Assembly: GCA_037974335.1 (NCBI GenBank)
Contig: CM075760.1
Location: forward strand, 35,473,609 to 35,537,608
DNA length: 64,000 nt
DNA from: Prionace glauca
Taxonomy: Eukaryota; Chordata; Chondrichthyes; Carcharhiniformes; Carcharhinidae
Reading direction: 5' to 3'
Within the stretch, counting starts at the first letter, position 1; the number at the start of each line of letters is the position of its first letter. A model generated the notes under the pieces. That model was not told where the DNA came from and searched no databases. It saw nothing but the letters and a program-made list of their open reading frames with translations. The position numbers and the translations under genes are program-made. Below, one piece after another: positions 21,881 through 34,139 of the stretch.

Positions 21881-22640
21881 TCTGCTGTAAATACTTTATC
21901 AATGTTGAAAGGAAGATAGACGCACAGAGGTAACGTCTCTGCGAAAGTAATTCCGAGGGTAGGCAAATTTCTCAAGATATACATTCAAATCCAACTACAA
22001 AAGGTTCTAAAATGCAATTACAGTTTTGAATTTAAAGATCGTTTCCGTAATTGCGGCCATGACAAGAAATATATCAGATTCTCTAACATTCTGCCGAAAG
22101 GAAAACCTTCCATCATTCCCCAGTTTAGCCCAGAGGTGACTCCAGGCGCACACGTGTTTGGCGATTACGTGCCTTCTATGATGTATAGAAAACCAGTAAA
22201 TTCAATGTATTAGTGATTGCCAATATATGCTGACCTTACCAGCTGGATATACAGCCCATCAAAGAATAAGAAACCGCAACTGAAATCAGCATTTCACAAC
22301 ACCTGCAATGGCAAAAGTCGTCCAGGAGATGGCAGTGAAACTGTGCTCTTTGGTATGACACGACACAGATGATCATCTCAGTTATTTCTGTAGTAGACTC
22401 AGTCTTTGTCCATCCTAAACGTGACCCAGTTTCTCTGACACGAAATGATATTTCTGATTATCTGGCAATAATTCTCAGTTGATTCTGTACTCAGCAAAAT
22501 CCCAGTTGTTACAATGCTGCACCAAGCCTCATTGCTCCATTTATTCTGGCAGTTATGACAGCACGGAATTAATTCTCGCCTCATGTCATGAAACTCCATA
22601 TCTCCGCTGTTACTTCACTGGACCCTCTCACTCCTGATAA
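21880..22640. other. Nothing recognised
   Basis: No gene or clear repeat. A stretch near 22,090-22,160 faintly resembles the tRNA-SINE family at 41,400 and 50,208, but too weakly to call. Confidence 0.4.
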
Positions 22641-23180
22641 TGCACCGGGACATGTTACTGTTTGCATTACACCAGGCTCTGTCTCAGTTATTACATTGTT
22701 GGAACCTGCCACTTATAAAGAAACATGGACAGCCTCTCAATCACTGCTGCACTAGTCCGCCTCCCTGTTTATATTGAATAATATCCTGTCTCTAATTATT
22801 CTGTTACATGAATTATTTATTTCTGCAATTGCCCCGTCAAAGTTTACATCGACCTAAAGGTTTGGTTTGGAATTACTGCATCGGATTTGTCTCAGTTTAT
22901 ATGTTACAATGGCCAGAATCAGACAAAATTACACGAGGGGACAGTTTTATTGCGCTGTCTCCATAATTAATGCGCCACATCATACCTTTGTTCACTTTAC
23001 ACATTATCATTTCTCAAATTTTGTTTTACTCTGTATTGTCTCACTTGTTATTCCACTGGGCCACATCTCTGTTTATGTCACACCAGATCATGTCCCTATT
23101 TTCTGATAGCGCTGATACGCTGGAAGCAGTCTCAGTTTAAATTACAGCGCACATTGTCTCTGCATATATTAGGACAGACC
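22640..23180. repeat. Decayed tandem repeat with TTTATATTACA core
   Basis: A motif close to CTCTGTTTATATTACACCAG recurs roughly every 30-60 bases with heavy drift. Similar decayed arrays occur at 47,340-47,640 and, on the other strand, at 29,450-29,680, 30,170-30,385 and about 48,000-48,110. Confidence 0.55.
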
Positions 23181-23890
23181 ATGTCTTTGTCAAAACTGAG
23201 TCTGGCATATCTCTGATTATATCAGAAAACACCACGCTGGTTAGAAATATACTGCATACTCTCTCTCAATAATGACTGAACTGGGCCCAGTCTGCATTCA
23301 CATTAGTACAGGTGCTGTATCGATATCTGGTGCATTCGACTGTCTCCGTATCACTGCACAAAACCCGTCCCTTGTTTATATTACAACAGATCATATTAGT
23401 TGAATTGACCATGCAATGTTGTCCGTTATTTTCCCTTAGAATATGTGGATTAGCCATGGTAACTGTGTGGGGCTAACGGGGATAGGGCAGAGGGGAGAAG
23501 CTGAGGGGGACACAGACTCGGTGGACAAGATTTGTGTTTCTGAACTGTAGGAATTAGATGGTTCTATGTCCAAGAAACATCACAGACATTTGCGTGCTTA
23601 TTTATTTCAAATATTCTATTTTCTAATACCCACCTTTGGAGAAATGATCTCTTTTAGCAATTCCCCTTCAGTTTTCCCAATCATAACCTTCAGCCCATCC
23701 CTGCCTTCCATGAATGCATGAAAACACCAAAGAGTTCATGTATTTCACCTGAAGAGCATTTAATATGTAACTATTTATTGACAACCATTCTGTTGTTTGC
23801 TCATGCGTTAAGCATGATTACAGCCTCACTATTTTGTTTCTGGCGTTAACTTATCTGTCTTTAGAGATCTGTTGGAAAATGGATAAATCA
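23180..23890 (+). repeat. Third, partial copy of the GPCR-tRNA unit
   Basis: It matches 15,860-16,575 of the right arm in the same orientation, beginning near CCATGTCTTTGTCAAAACTG and ending at GATCTGTTGGAAAA. It includes the truncated SINE (about 23,400-23,570). The match stops before receptor exon 1, so no receptor gene is present. It looks more diverged than the two arms are from each other. Confidence 0.88.
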
Positions 23891-24660
23891 CATCTCGAAT
23901 GACGAGGAGATTACGAAAATTGATCTTCTCAGTGTCTCACTAAACTTCCTGATGTACGACTCAATTGTGTGCTGATTTGTGAAAATGATGGTGAAAATGA
24001 CCCTGGATATATAGCCGACAGGAGATAATTACACCTGTAATTCTCAGACTTCTTATTTCTATTGATGCAAAGGATTGAAACATCTGCTACTCTCCAGATA
24101 AGGAACAATATTTCTGTTTAACCGTTACCTTCACCAATTCCATGGTAACAATCTTAAATATTTTCTACTGTGTATAGATTGTACAGTCTAGGTAAAGCGA
24201 TGAATCAGGATCAGGTGCATCATAAGACTGGCCAGACCTTATGTGATATAAACAGTGATATCACCTGGTGAACAAGGACTGCAGCGGTTCAAGATAGCAG
24301 CTCATCACCACATTGTCAGGGGCAATCAGAGAAGGGCAACAGATGTCAGTGCTGCTCACACCCTATAAATGATTAAACATAATGCTCCAACAACAGAAGA
24401 AGAATCCAATCTAATATAGACAGATATGCTCGCGCAATGATGACATAAACTGGCTGGGAGAATCACGTAAACCAACGTATGAGTTCTCTAGAGTAAGAGA
24501 GACAGAACATGATATAACATTTAAATAAACATTTTTTGTGCGTGTGATCATTCGAGAGAAAGTGATTTGACCAATAATGACAGGCAGGGGTCAAATGAAG
24601 CAAAATCTGATGCAGGTTTGAATTCACAACGGATTGGGTGACGGTTTCCAAAAATAATCA
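23890..24660. other. Mostly unrecognised, with an old SINE/LINE tail
   Basis: Only one piece is recognisable: 24,270-24,365 (ACTGCAGCGGTTCAAGATAG, then GGGCAATCAGAGAAGGGCAA), the 3' tail shared by the second tRNA-SINE family and the LINE described at 32,128-34,140, here in plus orientation. Confidence 0.5.
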
Positions 24661-24661
24661 T

Positions 24662-25500
24662 AGAGAATTAGAACATTATAATTTGAATAACCGGCTTCAG
24701 TGTATCACTGACAGAGACAGCTGGGTCCGGAGTCAGACTGGAACCTGAGAATTAGAACATTACAATGTGAATGACTGGCCCCAGTGTATCACTGACAGAG
24801 ACAGTTGGGCCCGGAGTCAGACTGGGACCTGAGAATTAGAACATTACAATGTGAATGACCGGCTCCAGTATATCACTAACAGAGACAGCTGGGCCCGGAG
24901 TCAGACTGGGATCTGAGAATTAGAACATTACAATGTGAATGACTGGCCCCAGTGTATCACTGACAGAGATAGCTGGGCCCGGAGTCAGACTGGGATCTGA
25001 GAATTAGAACATTACAATGTGAATGACCGGCTCCAGTGTATCACTAACAGAGACAGCTGGGCCGGAGTCAGACTGGAACCTGAGAATTAGAACATTACAA
25101 TGTGAATGACTGGCCCCAGTGTATCACTGACAGAGACAGCTGGGCCCGGAGTCAGACTGGGATCTGAGAATTAGAACATTACAATGTGAATGACTGGCCC
25201 CAGTGTATCACTGACAGAGATAGCTGGGCCGGAGTCAGACTGGAACCTGAGAATTAGAACATTACAATGTGAATGACTGGCCCCAGTGTATCACTGACAG
25301 AAACAGTTGGGCCCGGAGTCAGACTGGGATCTGAGAATTAGAACATTACAATGTGAATGACTGGCCCCAGTGTATCACTGACAGAGACAGCTGGGCCCGG
25401 AGTCAGACTGGAACCTGAGAATTAGAACATTACAATGTGAGTGACTGGCCCCAGTGTATCACTGACAGAGACAGCTGGGCCCGGAGTCAGATTGGAACCT
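24662..25500. repeat. 84-bp minisatellite, about 10 units
   Basis: The unit starts GAGAATTAGAACATTACAAT, continues GTGAATGACTGGCCCCAGTG, and ends GGGCCCGGAGTCAGACTGG plus a variable trinucleotide. Units differ by a few bases and occasional one-base losses; the first is the most diverged. Two alternating subtypes (GACTGGCCCC and GACCGGCTCC) are visible. Confidence 0.95.
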
Positions 25501-25945
25501 GATATAAGGAAGGAATCATTTCTGGGGCCTGAGAGCAGGTTTCTTCGTCATGAGGAGTGAGGCAGGGATTTGTGTGGCAAACACGGATTGGAAACCCTAC
25601 CACAACCGCAAGAGTGACTGATGCCACCTGATTGAGGCGGGACAAGGTGGGACAGTCATGGCGGACTCCATACATTTCTGTTATCTGAGGTACCGATGGC
25701 GAATCTGTCGGAGGAACAGAAAATAATCTCTTCCTTCTCATTTTTACAAGCAGTTTCACATTTACAGACAGAATTAGCACACGTGAGGTCTGAAACAACT
25801 AAGTATGAAACCCTCATCGGAGGGAGAAAAACAGTGCAATAAATGTTAATGATTATTGTGTTTTTTCTAAAAAAAAGTTCGATCCGATGCTAATCTGTTC
25901 AAAGTGATGTTTTTTTAAATAGAATGCACTTTCGGAATGGTTCCT
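25500..25945. other. Nothing recognised
   Basis: No gene or repeat recognised between the minisatellite and the CA repeat. Confidence 0.5.
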
Positions 25946-25947
25946 GG

Positions 25948-26182
25948 CAATTACACACACACAAAAACACGCACACACTCATACACACAAACACACACAC
26001 ACAAAAACACTCACACACAGACATACACACGCAACACACACAAACACACACAGACACACAAACACCCACACAAACACACACACACACACACACACAATCA
26101 CAAACACAAACACACACACACAACACACAAACACACACAGACACTCACAAACACACACAGACACACACACACAACACACAGG
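25948..26182. repeat. (CA)n-rich microsatellite
   Basis: An imperfect CA/ACAC tract with interspersed AAAC, GACA and TCACA. Open frames across it are products of the repeat. Confidence 0.95.
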
Positions 26183-27720
26183 TTCTGTCAAAAGATAAGA
26201 TTAGCACAAGATGACAGTTGTATAAATATTCCATTTAATTCCGTTTTAATGAAGGGCAGGGAGAGACACAAAAAGATGCTGGGACACTGATATAGATGAA
26301 CCTTAAAATGCTCCCATTCTCGAGAATCCTTCAAAAGTTCATCCCATGAAGGATATATCGAATTTATTTTCCAAAGTTTCTGTGAAATCTAATTCCATCA
26401 CCCTTCCAAGCTGTTCATTCTAGTTCATCACATCTCTGGTGTAAAAGTAAACACTTACCTTTCTGTCTCGCTGCTCAATAAAACAACTTTGTGCCCATTG
26501 GTTGCTGACCGTCCCCCAGTTGAAAGATTCTCTCTTTAATTAACCCAATCACAACTTCATGATTATATTATGAACACTAATAAATGTGTTGAAAAGACTG
26601 GCAAGGAGATAGAGACAGCGGGAGAGTTTGGAGAAAGCAAACCGGGGGGAGCTGACAGATAAAAGCCGAGGAACAAAAATAAATAGCAGGTGGAGAGGAA
26701 ATGATCAAACAATGAAAGATATCAGCTATCATTCCCTCCCTTCACAGATCCCGGGGGAGTCAGTGACTGATCCAATGACCATCCAGTTATGTCCGGGAAT
26801 GGAAACTTTAACCAGATCACACCAGACTCATTTGTAAATGTCACCACAATGTGACCTGTCTGAGTCTGCCCTGACTCTGTGGGCAGATATAAGCCGCACT
26901 GACAGATGTTCTCACCAGATTGTGGTCTCTGGATTTATTTTCTGCTCGGAAGTGAGATGTGCGGTTTGGAACCGGCAGCAGGGAAACAGGAAGTTGTGTT
27001 ACCTGAGAATGAAACAACCGGGGCCAGTTTGATGTTATCACCGTGAACAGTCTTCCTGCCTGTGAGGGTGAACTCACTCTGAAAGCATCAAGAACAGTCA
27101 CACAGATTGCTGTCGGTCTCAGCATTACAGTCACCCCCATTCCCGTATTAATGAATCAAGAAAATGGCCATATTTGGGGTTTAAACAGATTAATTGAAGG
27201 GAAGATAGACTGAGGGTTACCATTGAGGGAAAAGAGGAAAAATTAAAGCAACATTTTTTATCCGCAGAGACATTCCGAAATAGAAGGTTTAAGTGTGCTG
27301 GGTGTTGTGTGTGAGAAATAGAGGAGAGAGGTTAATTGAGTGAAATGGTTAAGTTCCTACAATGAATTTACCTCTGCTGAGATTTTTGTGCTTTATCTTT
27401 TCAGTCACAAGGTGCCTTAAGGAAGAAGAAAGAAATAGTCTCGGAGTCAGATCCGTCTCCTGGGAACCTGTGTGAGTTAATGGAGGCTGAGAGAGAGGAG
27501 AGAGGTTATCTGATTTAGGTTCAGTGTGAGACAGAGAAAGAGAGAAGTTCAGTGAATCATTTGAAAGATGCATTGCCTTGGCAGCGGAATGACCAGCTGT
27601 ACATCACACTCAAGAGCGTCCAGGGCCATTCATTAACTTTATTTATTGACTGAGACACAGAATGTGCAATAAATACTGAATAAATTACAATATCATGCTT
27701 AAAATTAATAGCAATTATTT
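26183..27720. other. Nothing firmly recognised
   Basis: No long frame and no known repeat. A short frame near 26,841-27,140 and its antisense show no family motif. Confidence 0.5.
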
Positions 27721-27721
27721 A

Positions 27722-27912
27722 CACAGTCATTAGCACTGGTACCTCACACTGTTAGGGACACAGGTTCATTTAAGCCTTGTGTAACTGTGTGGTGTTTACA
27801 CATTCACCCCGTATGTGCGTGGGTTTCCTCCAGGTTTACTGCTTTCTTCCTACAGTCCAAAGATGTACAGGTTAGTTGGAGTGGCCATGTTGAATTGTCC
27901 TTTAATGTCCAT
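27722..27912 (+). mobile_element. Degraded tRNA-SINE
   Basis: The head (CAGTCATTAGCACTGGTACC) and body (GTATGTGCGTGGGTTTCCTC, then TCCAAAGATGTACAGGTTAG) of the main SINE family are visible. The 3' part is lost. Confidence 0.8.
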
Positions 27913-28369
27913 TTGCAGTGCAATGTGGCATACATTCATTCTGTTCCTCAGTCTCTTTTGAACAAGAGGATGTTACAAGTTTCATCCCAAGCTTTCAATA
28001 AAATATTCCAGGAAATGCGAGAGCAATTAAATATGATGAACAACACCCAGTAGTTATTAACAAGACGAAACACATTCTTCGAACCCCATTACATTTTTAA
28101 AGCTAATTTCCATCTTTTCATCTCGTTCTGTCCTTTTTTTCCATCTGCCAAACGCATTTTATAGAAAACCAGTTACTGAGACAGTGTTGGCTTTATTATT
28201 AGTGTCCAATATAACACAAAGTAAGGCACGGATGTGTTCAGTCGTGCATGACACAGAGCCTAACACAATCATATCTGAGATGGAGCCCAATGTAACAGAA
28301 ATGGCCTCTTGGCTGAACAAGAACTCAGAAATGATGATTTGTAACATTTCTCACGGCATGTCATCATAT

Positions 28370-28480
28370 AATAATAAATGGTTTGGTGTGTTATGTCATA
28401 TAAACAAATATAAGATCTATTGCAATAATGATTCAAATGAGTCGCATGCAGTAAATAAAGACACAAGGCCCAGTGTCTTG
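28370..28480. repeat. Segment repeated at 29,740-29,850
   Basis: The core AAACAAATATAAGATC, followed by TTGCAATAATGA and GAGTC, occurs here and at about 29,758-29,800 in the same orientation. It is a dispersed or local duplication of about 100 bp. Confidence 0.6.
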
Positions 28481-28506
28481 CTGTACATGTCTACAACAAA
28501 TGTGTG

Positions 28507-28554
28507 TGCGAGAGAGAGGGAGAGACAGAGAGAGAGGGAGGCAGGGGCAGAGGC

Positions 28555-28592
<38 letters not shown>

Positions 28593-28650
28593 GGAGACAG
28601 GGGCAGAGGCGGTGGGAGAGAGAAAGACAGAGAGAGGGAGAGAGCCGCAA
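28507..28650. repeat. (GA)n-rich microsatellite
   Basis: A purine tract of GAGAGAGAG with GGCAGGGGCAGAGGCGG blocks repeated twice. Open frames across it are artefacts. Confidence 0.93.
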
Positions 28651-29450
28651 ACCATTCCACTTATGATGAATAATCCACTGAGTGTTTCTAGCATTTTCTG
28701 TTCGGATCTCAGGCATCCACAGCATCTTGCTTTTGACCAACGAGATATTTGAACAGGTGACTGAAAGGATGGCCAATACAGGAACAGTTTTATGGATTGA
28801 CTTAGACGAGGAAAGTGAAATAAGGAGATTTAGGGAGGGAATTACAAAGCTTAGGCATAGGCAGATGAAGACATCCGAAAGTGAAAAATTGTTTCGAAGG
28901 TAACAATACAAATTACAGAATATATGTATATATATATAATTCGATTCAAACATAACCTAACTGTCAACAGTCGTTCTGTGGCGATTTCGTTTTATTTCTC
29001 TCTGAAACAGATAAGTAATTAATGAGTGGATAGATATTTAGCCTCTGGGAGCCCATCTGGCGATATTGCGACTACAGAGTTCTGTCTCACTCTGTCAGTG
29101 TATCTGTTGAATGCTATAAATAAGGCAGGTCAATCTTTATCTCTGAAGTCTGTTTCAAATTGACACAGTGCAGTGCAATATTCAACTAATAAAATGTATC
29201 ACAACGGTGGTTGCTTGAAGATATTGTAATGAGCACTGTACGATTATTCAGATATTGACCTGTCCCCGAACACCAGTGAATCACTGAGAAATTGTTCAAA
29301 CTGAATATTACTCACACAATAACAGAGCAATTAGATATTTCTCGCAGCTACTTATCGAAATTAGTAAAAATTAAACTTACTGTTCCAAACAAGAATGATT
29401 AGTGTCAGACAGGCACACCCATATTATATCGGAATTGATAATATCTCGGC
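28650..29450. other. Nothing firmly recognised
   Basis: A short stretch at about 28,790-28,870 (TTTAGGGAGGGAATTACAAAGCTTAGG) resembles a dispersed shark repeat. No gene seen. Confidence 0.4.
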
Positions 29451-30385
29451 AGGCAACATATTCATGGTCGTATGTTAGATTAACAGAGACAGATTCTGAT
29501 GTCATTCAAAGAGACAAATCCCGTGTAATGTAAAAAAGAGATGAGATCTGATGAAATATGAACAGATCCGTGGTCTACTGTCGTATTAATTGAGAGGACC
29601 TAATGCAGCATAAATAGAGAGATGGCCGAGGGTGGCATAACGAGAGGAAGAACCGAATGTAGTGTAAAAACAGACAAGGCCTACTGTCATATAATTAAAG
29701 ACTGGCTCTGGTACAACGCAAATAGGAGTAATGAATAAAGTGGCATTTTATGTAAGGTAAACAAATATAAGATCCGTTGCAATAATGAATCATTTGAGTC
29801 ACATTCAGTACATAAAGGGACATGTCCTAGGGCATTGTAATCAATCTTCTGTATACTGGCCCTCTTGTCAATGGTTAACAGTTTGTTTCTAATGAGTAAA
29901 ACATTCTCATTCATCACTTTGAGCGTCTGTACTAAATCTCCCATAAACTGCTCAGTTCTAAGGGAACAAACCACGTGTTCACCTGTTCTGATAGTGCAGC
30001 TTATACATGATTAACGTCAAGCCCGATATGACCTTCTCTACCTCGCCTATTCCCCCTTGTCATTTCATGAATTGATGGAACTTTTACATGGATTCCCATG
30101 AATCATTCTCATTCTGTCAGAATAAGATTCAAGGCCAGGAGAAGACTTGCTTCTGACAGTTAAATGTCAGGCAACATACACATGGTCATATGTTGAATTA
30201 ACAGAGATGTATGTAAATATACAAATCCTGTGTAATATAAACAGAGATGGGATCAGATGTAATAGGATCAGATCCGTGATCTACTCTAGTACTAATAGAG
30301 AGGAAATAATGTAGCATAAATAGAGAGATGGCTCAGTGTACACAACGGGAGAAATAACCGAATGTAGCATAAATTCATCTGTAAT
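29450..30385. repeat. Duplicated decayed tandem repeats
   Basis: The blocks 29,450-29,680 and 30,170-30,385 match each other in order: CATATGTTGAATTAACAGAG, CCGTGTAATGTAAA, GATCCGTGATCTACT, GCATAAATAGAGAGATGGC, AACCGAATGTAG. Within each block a unit of about 34 bp is dimly repeated. The intervening 29,690-30,170 holds no recognised feature. Confidence 0.7.
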
Positions 30386-31080
30386 GTATTCGTGTTATAA
30401 ATGTATAATGTAATATTGGACATAGATCTCAGACTTTAGGCGCACTGAGTTAAATGTCATCATGCCAAAACACATCTGTGATCAGTTAAGAATGGAAACA
30501 ACATTATTTCTTAGTCAAATTGTAACGTATTCAATTCCCACAAGATACCTCGCGATCCAACCTGTGACCCAGTACTGAATGTTCAATTATTCCATTAATA
30601 AATGTGATGATATTTCAGTCTCGGGGTAGTGTAGTAATATCATTATTAAGCTAGTATTCCAGAAGCTTGGGACAGGAGTTCCAGTTCCACCCTGGCACCT
30701 GGTGAATTTCAACTCAGTCACTTGATAAAGACATCCTGTGTATTTAAAGGTTTGAAGTTTATTTCTTCGTCACAAATGGGTTTACATTCACACTGTAATG
30801 AAGTTACTGTGAAAATCATATATGGTTAAAGCTCATCTTTTTCTCGGATGTCTTTCAGGGGAGGAAATATTACTTCTTAGTTAAAAGCTACATAAAATTA
30901 CCAGAAGGAGGAACAAGCCTGAGGTTTCAGAGATTTTTAAAATTCAACAAAAAAATCCAAATAATCGACGAGGGAAATAGAGAATGGGAGTAAAATTGCA
31001 GGGAACATAAAAATTAATTAGAACCGTTTATATCAATATCTGAAGACAGAAGAATTGGTTAAGATAAATGTAAACCTTAG
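30385..31080. other. Old SINE pieces, no gene
   Basis: 30,620-30,725 resembles the head of the second tRNA-SINE family (GGTAGTGTAGTAATATCATT through CTGGTGAATTTCAACTCA). 30,765-30,815 (CGTCACAAATGGGTTTACAT, then AATGAAGTTACTGTGAAAAT) is the tail of another SINE type. The rest is unrecognised. Confidence 0.5.
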
Positions 31081-31870
31081 AGCCCGAATCCAGGGAAATT
31101 ATAATGGGGAATAAAGAAATATTGAATGAATAGAACACTAAGTTTGACATTACCTTCACACAAGTATCATCCCAGAAATGTTCGGGAACCAAGGGGGTAG
31201 TTGTAAGACGGTGTTGAGGGAAATCAGTATTAGTGAAATCATTCTGGGTAAAATAATAGGGTGAAATTCTGGTTGGTCACTCGGGCCTGGTAATCCCAGA
31301 ACATGGAAGGAAATGGGCCAGGAAATGTTGGATACATTGCTGCCCATCTTCTAAAATTCTATACAGGCCGAAACAGTTCCTACAGGTTAGAGGGTGACAA
31401 ATGTAACCCCGATATATACAGAGAAAGAGAGAATAAAACTCATAAATTACAGATTGACTTCAGCATCAGCTACAGATTGTTATCAAATCCATGATAGGAA
31501 AATACTTGGAAAGCATGGACAGAGTTTGATGAAACCAATGTGGGTTTAAGAAAGACATGTTTATCTTAACAAAACTACTTGCATTTTTTAAGGGTGTAAA
31601 TAATAGGTGGGGATGGGGGAAGTGGGGGTTCTTTCGGTTAGGGAGGGGGAGGGACGCAATCAGTTTACGTGGTGTATTTGCACTTTCAGAAGATATTTCA
31701 GAAGGCTCTTCATAAAATATTGGTAGGCCCAATGAAAGCACGTGAGATGGGCAGTGATATGTTGGCCTCGGTATAGAATTCATTGACAGGTAAGAAACAG
31801 AGAGTGGAAATGAATGGGTCTTCTTCCGAGTGACGGTCAGCTAACAGTAGGGTACCGCAGAGCCCCAAAT
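31080..31870 (+). mobile_element. Degenerate CR1-like LINE, N-terminal reverse transcriptase half
   Basis: Nucleotide-level match to the finger and palm region: CAGTTCCTACAGGTTAGAGG, a later GTGGTGTATTTGCACTTTCA (VVYLDFQKAF region), GACAGGTAAGAAACAGAGAG, and GGGTACCGCAGAGCCCC (GVPQGS region), where it stops. No long frame survives. Old insertion. Confidence 0.7.
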
Positions 31871-31875
31871 GTTAA

Positions 31876-32126
31876 ATGTGTTCATTCGTCACAAATAAAT
31901 TTATGTTAACACTGCAATGAAGTTACTGTGAAAATTCCCGAGTCGCCACATTCCAGCATCTGTTCGGGTTACACTGAGGGAGAATTTAGCACGGCCCAAT
32001 GCACCCTAACCAGGGCGTCTTTTGGACTATGGGAGGAAAGCGGAGCACCCGGAAGAAACCCATATAGACACGGGGAGAACGTGCAGACTCCGTACAGACA
32101 GTGACCCATGCCAGGAATCTCTCTTC
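31876..32126 (-). mobile_element. SINE, long-tailed type, minus strand
   Basis: Reading along plus: tail complement CGTCACAAATAAATTTATGT, AATGAAGTTACTGTGAAAAT, then the complement of the SINE body (AGAACGTGCAGACTCCGTAC) as far as CAGTGACCCATGCCAGGAAT. The tRNA head is missing. It abuts the following LINE. Confidence 0.8.
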
Positions 32127-32256
32127 CTTGAAGAAGGTCATTGTCTGACACTGTGTGGCGTGAATGTTACTCTCCCCTCCTCAACCAAAGCCTGAATGTG
32201 TTCTAAGTCTTGCTGCATATGGACACGGACTGCTCCAGTATCTGAGGAGTCGCTAA

Positions 32257-33100
32257 TAAACATAGAACATAGAACATTACAGCACAAACAGGCCCTTCGG
32301 CCCTCGAGTTGCGCCGATCGCATCAACCCCACCAATCTATAGACCTATCTATAACCCCCAATACCATTAAACCCCATATACTCATCCAGAAGTCTTTTAA
32401 AAGACCCCAGCGAGTTCACCTCCACCACCGACGACGGCAGCCGATTCCATTCACTCACCACCCTCTGAGTGAAAAACTTACCCCTAACATCACCTCTGTA
32501 CTTCCCTCCCCGCACCTTAAATCTGTGTCCTCTCGTAGCGACCATTTCAACCCGGGGAAATAGCCTCTGAGAGTCCACCCTATCTATTCCTCTCAACATT
32601 TTATAAACTTCTATCAGGTCGCCTCTCAACCTTCGCCTCTTCAGGGAAAAGAGTCCCAGCTCCCTCAACCTATCTTCATAAGGCATGCCTCCCAGTCCAG
32701 GCAACATCCTTGTAAATCTCCTCTGCACCCTTTCAATAGCTTCTACGTCTTTCCTATAGTGAGGCGACCAGAACTGCGCACCGTACTCCAAATGAGGCCT
32801 GACGACGGTCCTGTAAAGTTGCACATTACCTCCCGACTCCTAAACTCAATCCCTCGATTAATGAAGGCCAGTACACCATACGCCTTCTTGACCACCTCCT
32901 CCACCTGCGAGGCCGATTTAAGAGTCCTGTGAACCCGGACCCCGAGATCCTTCTGCTCTTCAACGCTACTAAGACCCCTGCCCTTAATAGTGTACTCGTT
33001 CATCCCGTTGGTTCTGCCGAAATGGACGACTACACATTTATCCGCGTTGAAGTCCATCTGCCACTTCTCCGCCCATTCCTGCATCCTATCTATGTCCTAT
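32257..33100 (-). mobile_element. CR1-like LINE B, 3' fragment nested in LINE H
   Basis: Minus-strand reverse transcriptase C-terminal part: WQMDFNADKCVVVHFGRTN, then QLYRTVVRPHLEYGAQFWSP, then FFTQRVVSEWNRLPSSVVEV. The 3' end is the complement of ATAGAACATAGAACATTACA. Two frames (32,743-33,084 and 32,345-32,824) are joined by a shift near 32,820, so it is broken once within the preserved part. CTAAT flanks both sides (32,252-32,256 and 33,101-33,105) as a likely target-site duplication. Confidence 0.88.
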
Positions 33101-33481
33101 CTAATGTGCTGAACAGTGTGCAATCATTAGTGAACATCCCACTTCTGATCTTCTAATGAAGGGTGAATATTAGGCCACACTATCCTGAGGAGTTCCTGCA
33201 GCAATACCCTGTGACTGAGCTGATTGGCTTTCAACAACCCCAACCACCTTACTCTGTACTCGGTGTGACTGAAGCCAGTGGAATGTTTACCCCCGGATCC
33301 CCATTGACTGCAGATTGGCTCAGGGTTCTTGATGCCATCATTGGTCAAGTGTTGTGTTGATGTGGAGGGTGGGCACTCTCACCTCATTAAAACAGCTATT
33401 TCCACTATATTTGGACTAAGTTTAAATTATTTCTGGAACCGAATGCTCCTAGTGGAACCCAGACTGAGCTTCATTGAGTAG

Positions 33482-33524
<43 letters not shown>
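33482..33524. repeat. (ATT)n microsatellite
   Basis: About fourteen ATT units with one T-rich interruption, lying inside LINE H. Confidence 0.95.
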
Positions 33525-33789
33525 CTGATCGGTTGATCCTCGATACTTTCTATTATTTTGATCGAGTGAGATCGCATTGGGCGATAATTGGCCGGGATGT
33601 ATTTGCCCTTCCTTTTGCGATAGAGCATGCCTGCTAATTTTCCACACTGTTGGGTATGTGATAGTGATGTAGCTATACTTTAATAGATTGGCCGGGGCGC
33701 AGCTCGCTCCAGATCACAAATCATCATTATTATTGCTGAAATATTGTCAGGACCAATAATCCTTGCTGTGTCCAACCTCTTCAGCACAG

Positions 33790-33880
33790 GGTTAGGCCAC
33801 AGATCAATCATGATCATATTGCATGGTGGAGCGGGCTCCCGGGCTCGAATGGCCTACTCCTGTTCCAATCTTATCCTGTG
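33790..33880 (+). mobile_element. CR1-like LINE 3' tail nested in LINE H
   Basis: GGCCACAGATCAATCATGAT, then ATGGTGGAGCGGGCTC, then GAATGGCCTACTCCTGTTCC. This is the terminal segment of the LINE D type (compare 36,806-36,892), opposite in orientation to its host LINE. Confidence 0.8.
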
Positions 33881-34139
33881 AAAGGCATTGAGCTGCTTGG
33901 AAACTGGCATCTGTGATGCTGGGGACCTCAGGAGGAGGCCGAGATGGAAAATCCTCTCGGCACTTCTGGCGGAAGATTGTAGCAATTGTTTCAGTTTTGA
34001 TCTTCTCCATTTGCTGAGCTCTCACATCATTAAGAATTGAGGTTTTATTTGAGGCTCCTGCTGCGGTTAATTGCTTTAATGTCCACCACCATTCAGAACT
34101 GTATGTGGTAGAACTGCAAAGTTAGATCCTACCTGGAAA

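Noticed and set aside
24662-25500. Regular 84-bp repeats as a CRISPR array
   Set aside because: The unit is directly tandem with no unique spacers, and the genome is a vertebrate.
25898-26290. Frames of alternating Cys/Val or His/Thr
   Set aside because: CA microsatellite read in different frames.
26841-27140. Possible immunoglobulin-like or receptor exon
   Set aside because: The translation shows no Cys-Trp-Cys spacing or membrane segment, and there are no paired splice sites.
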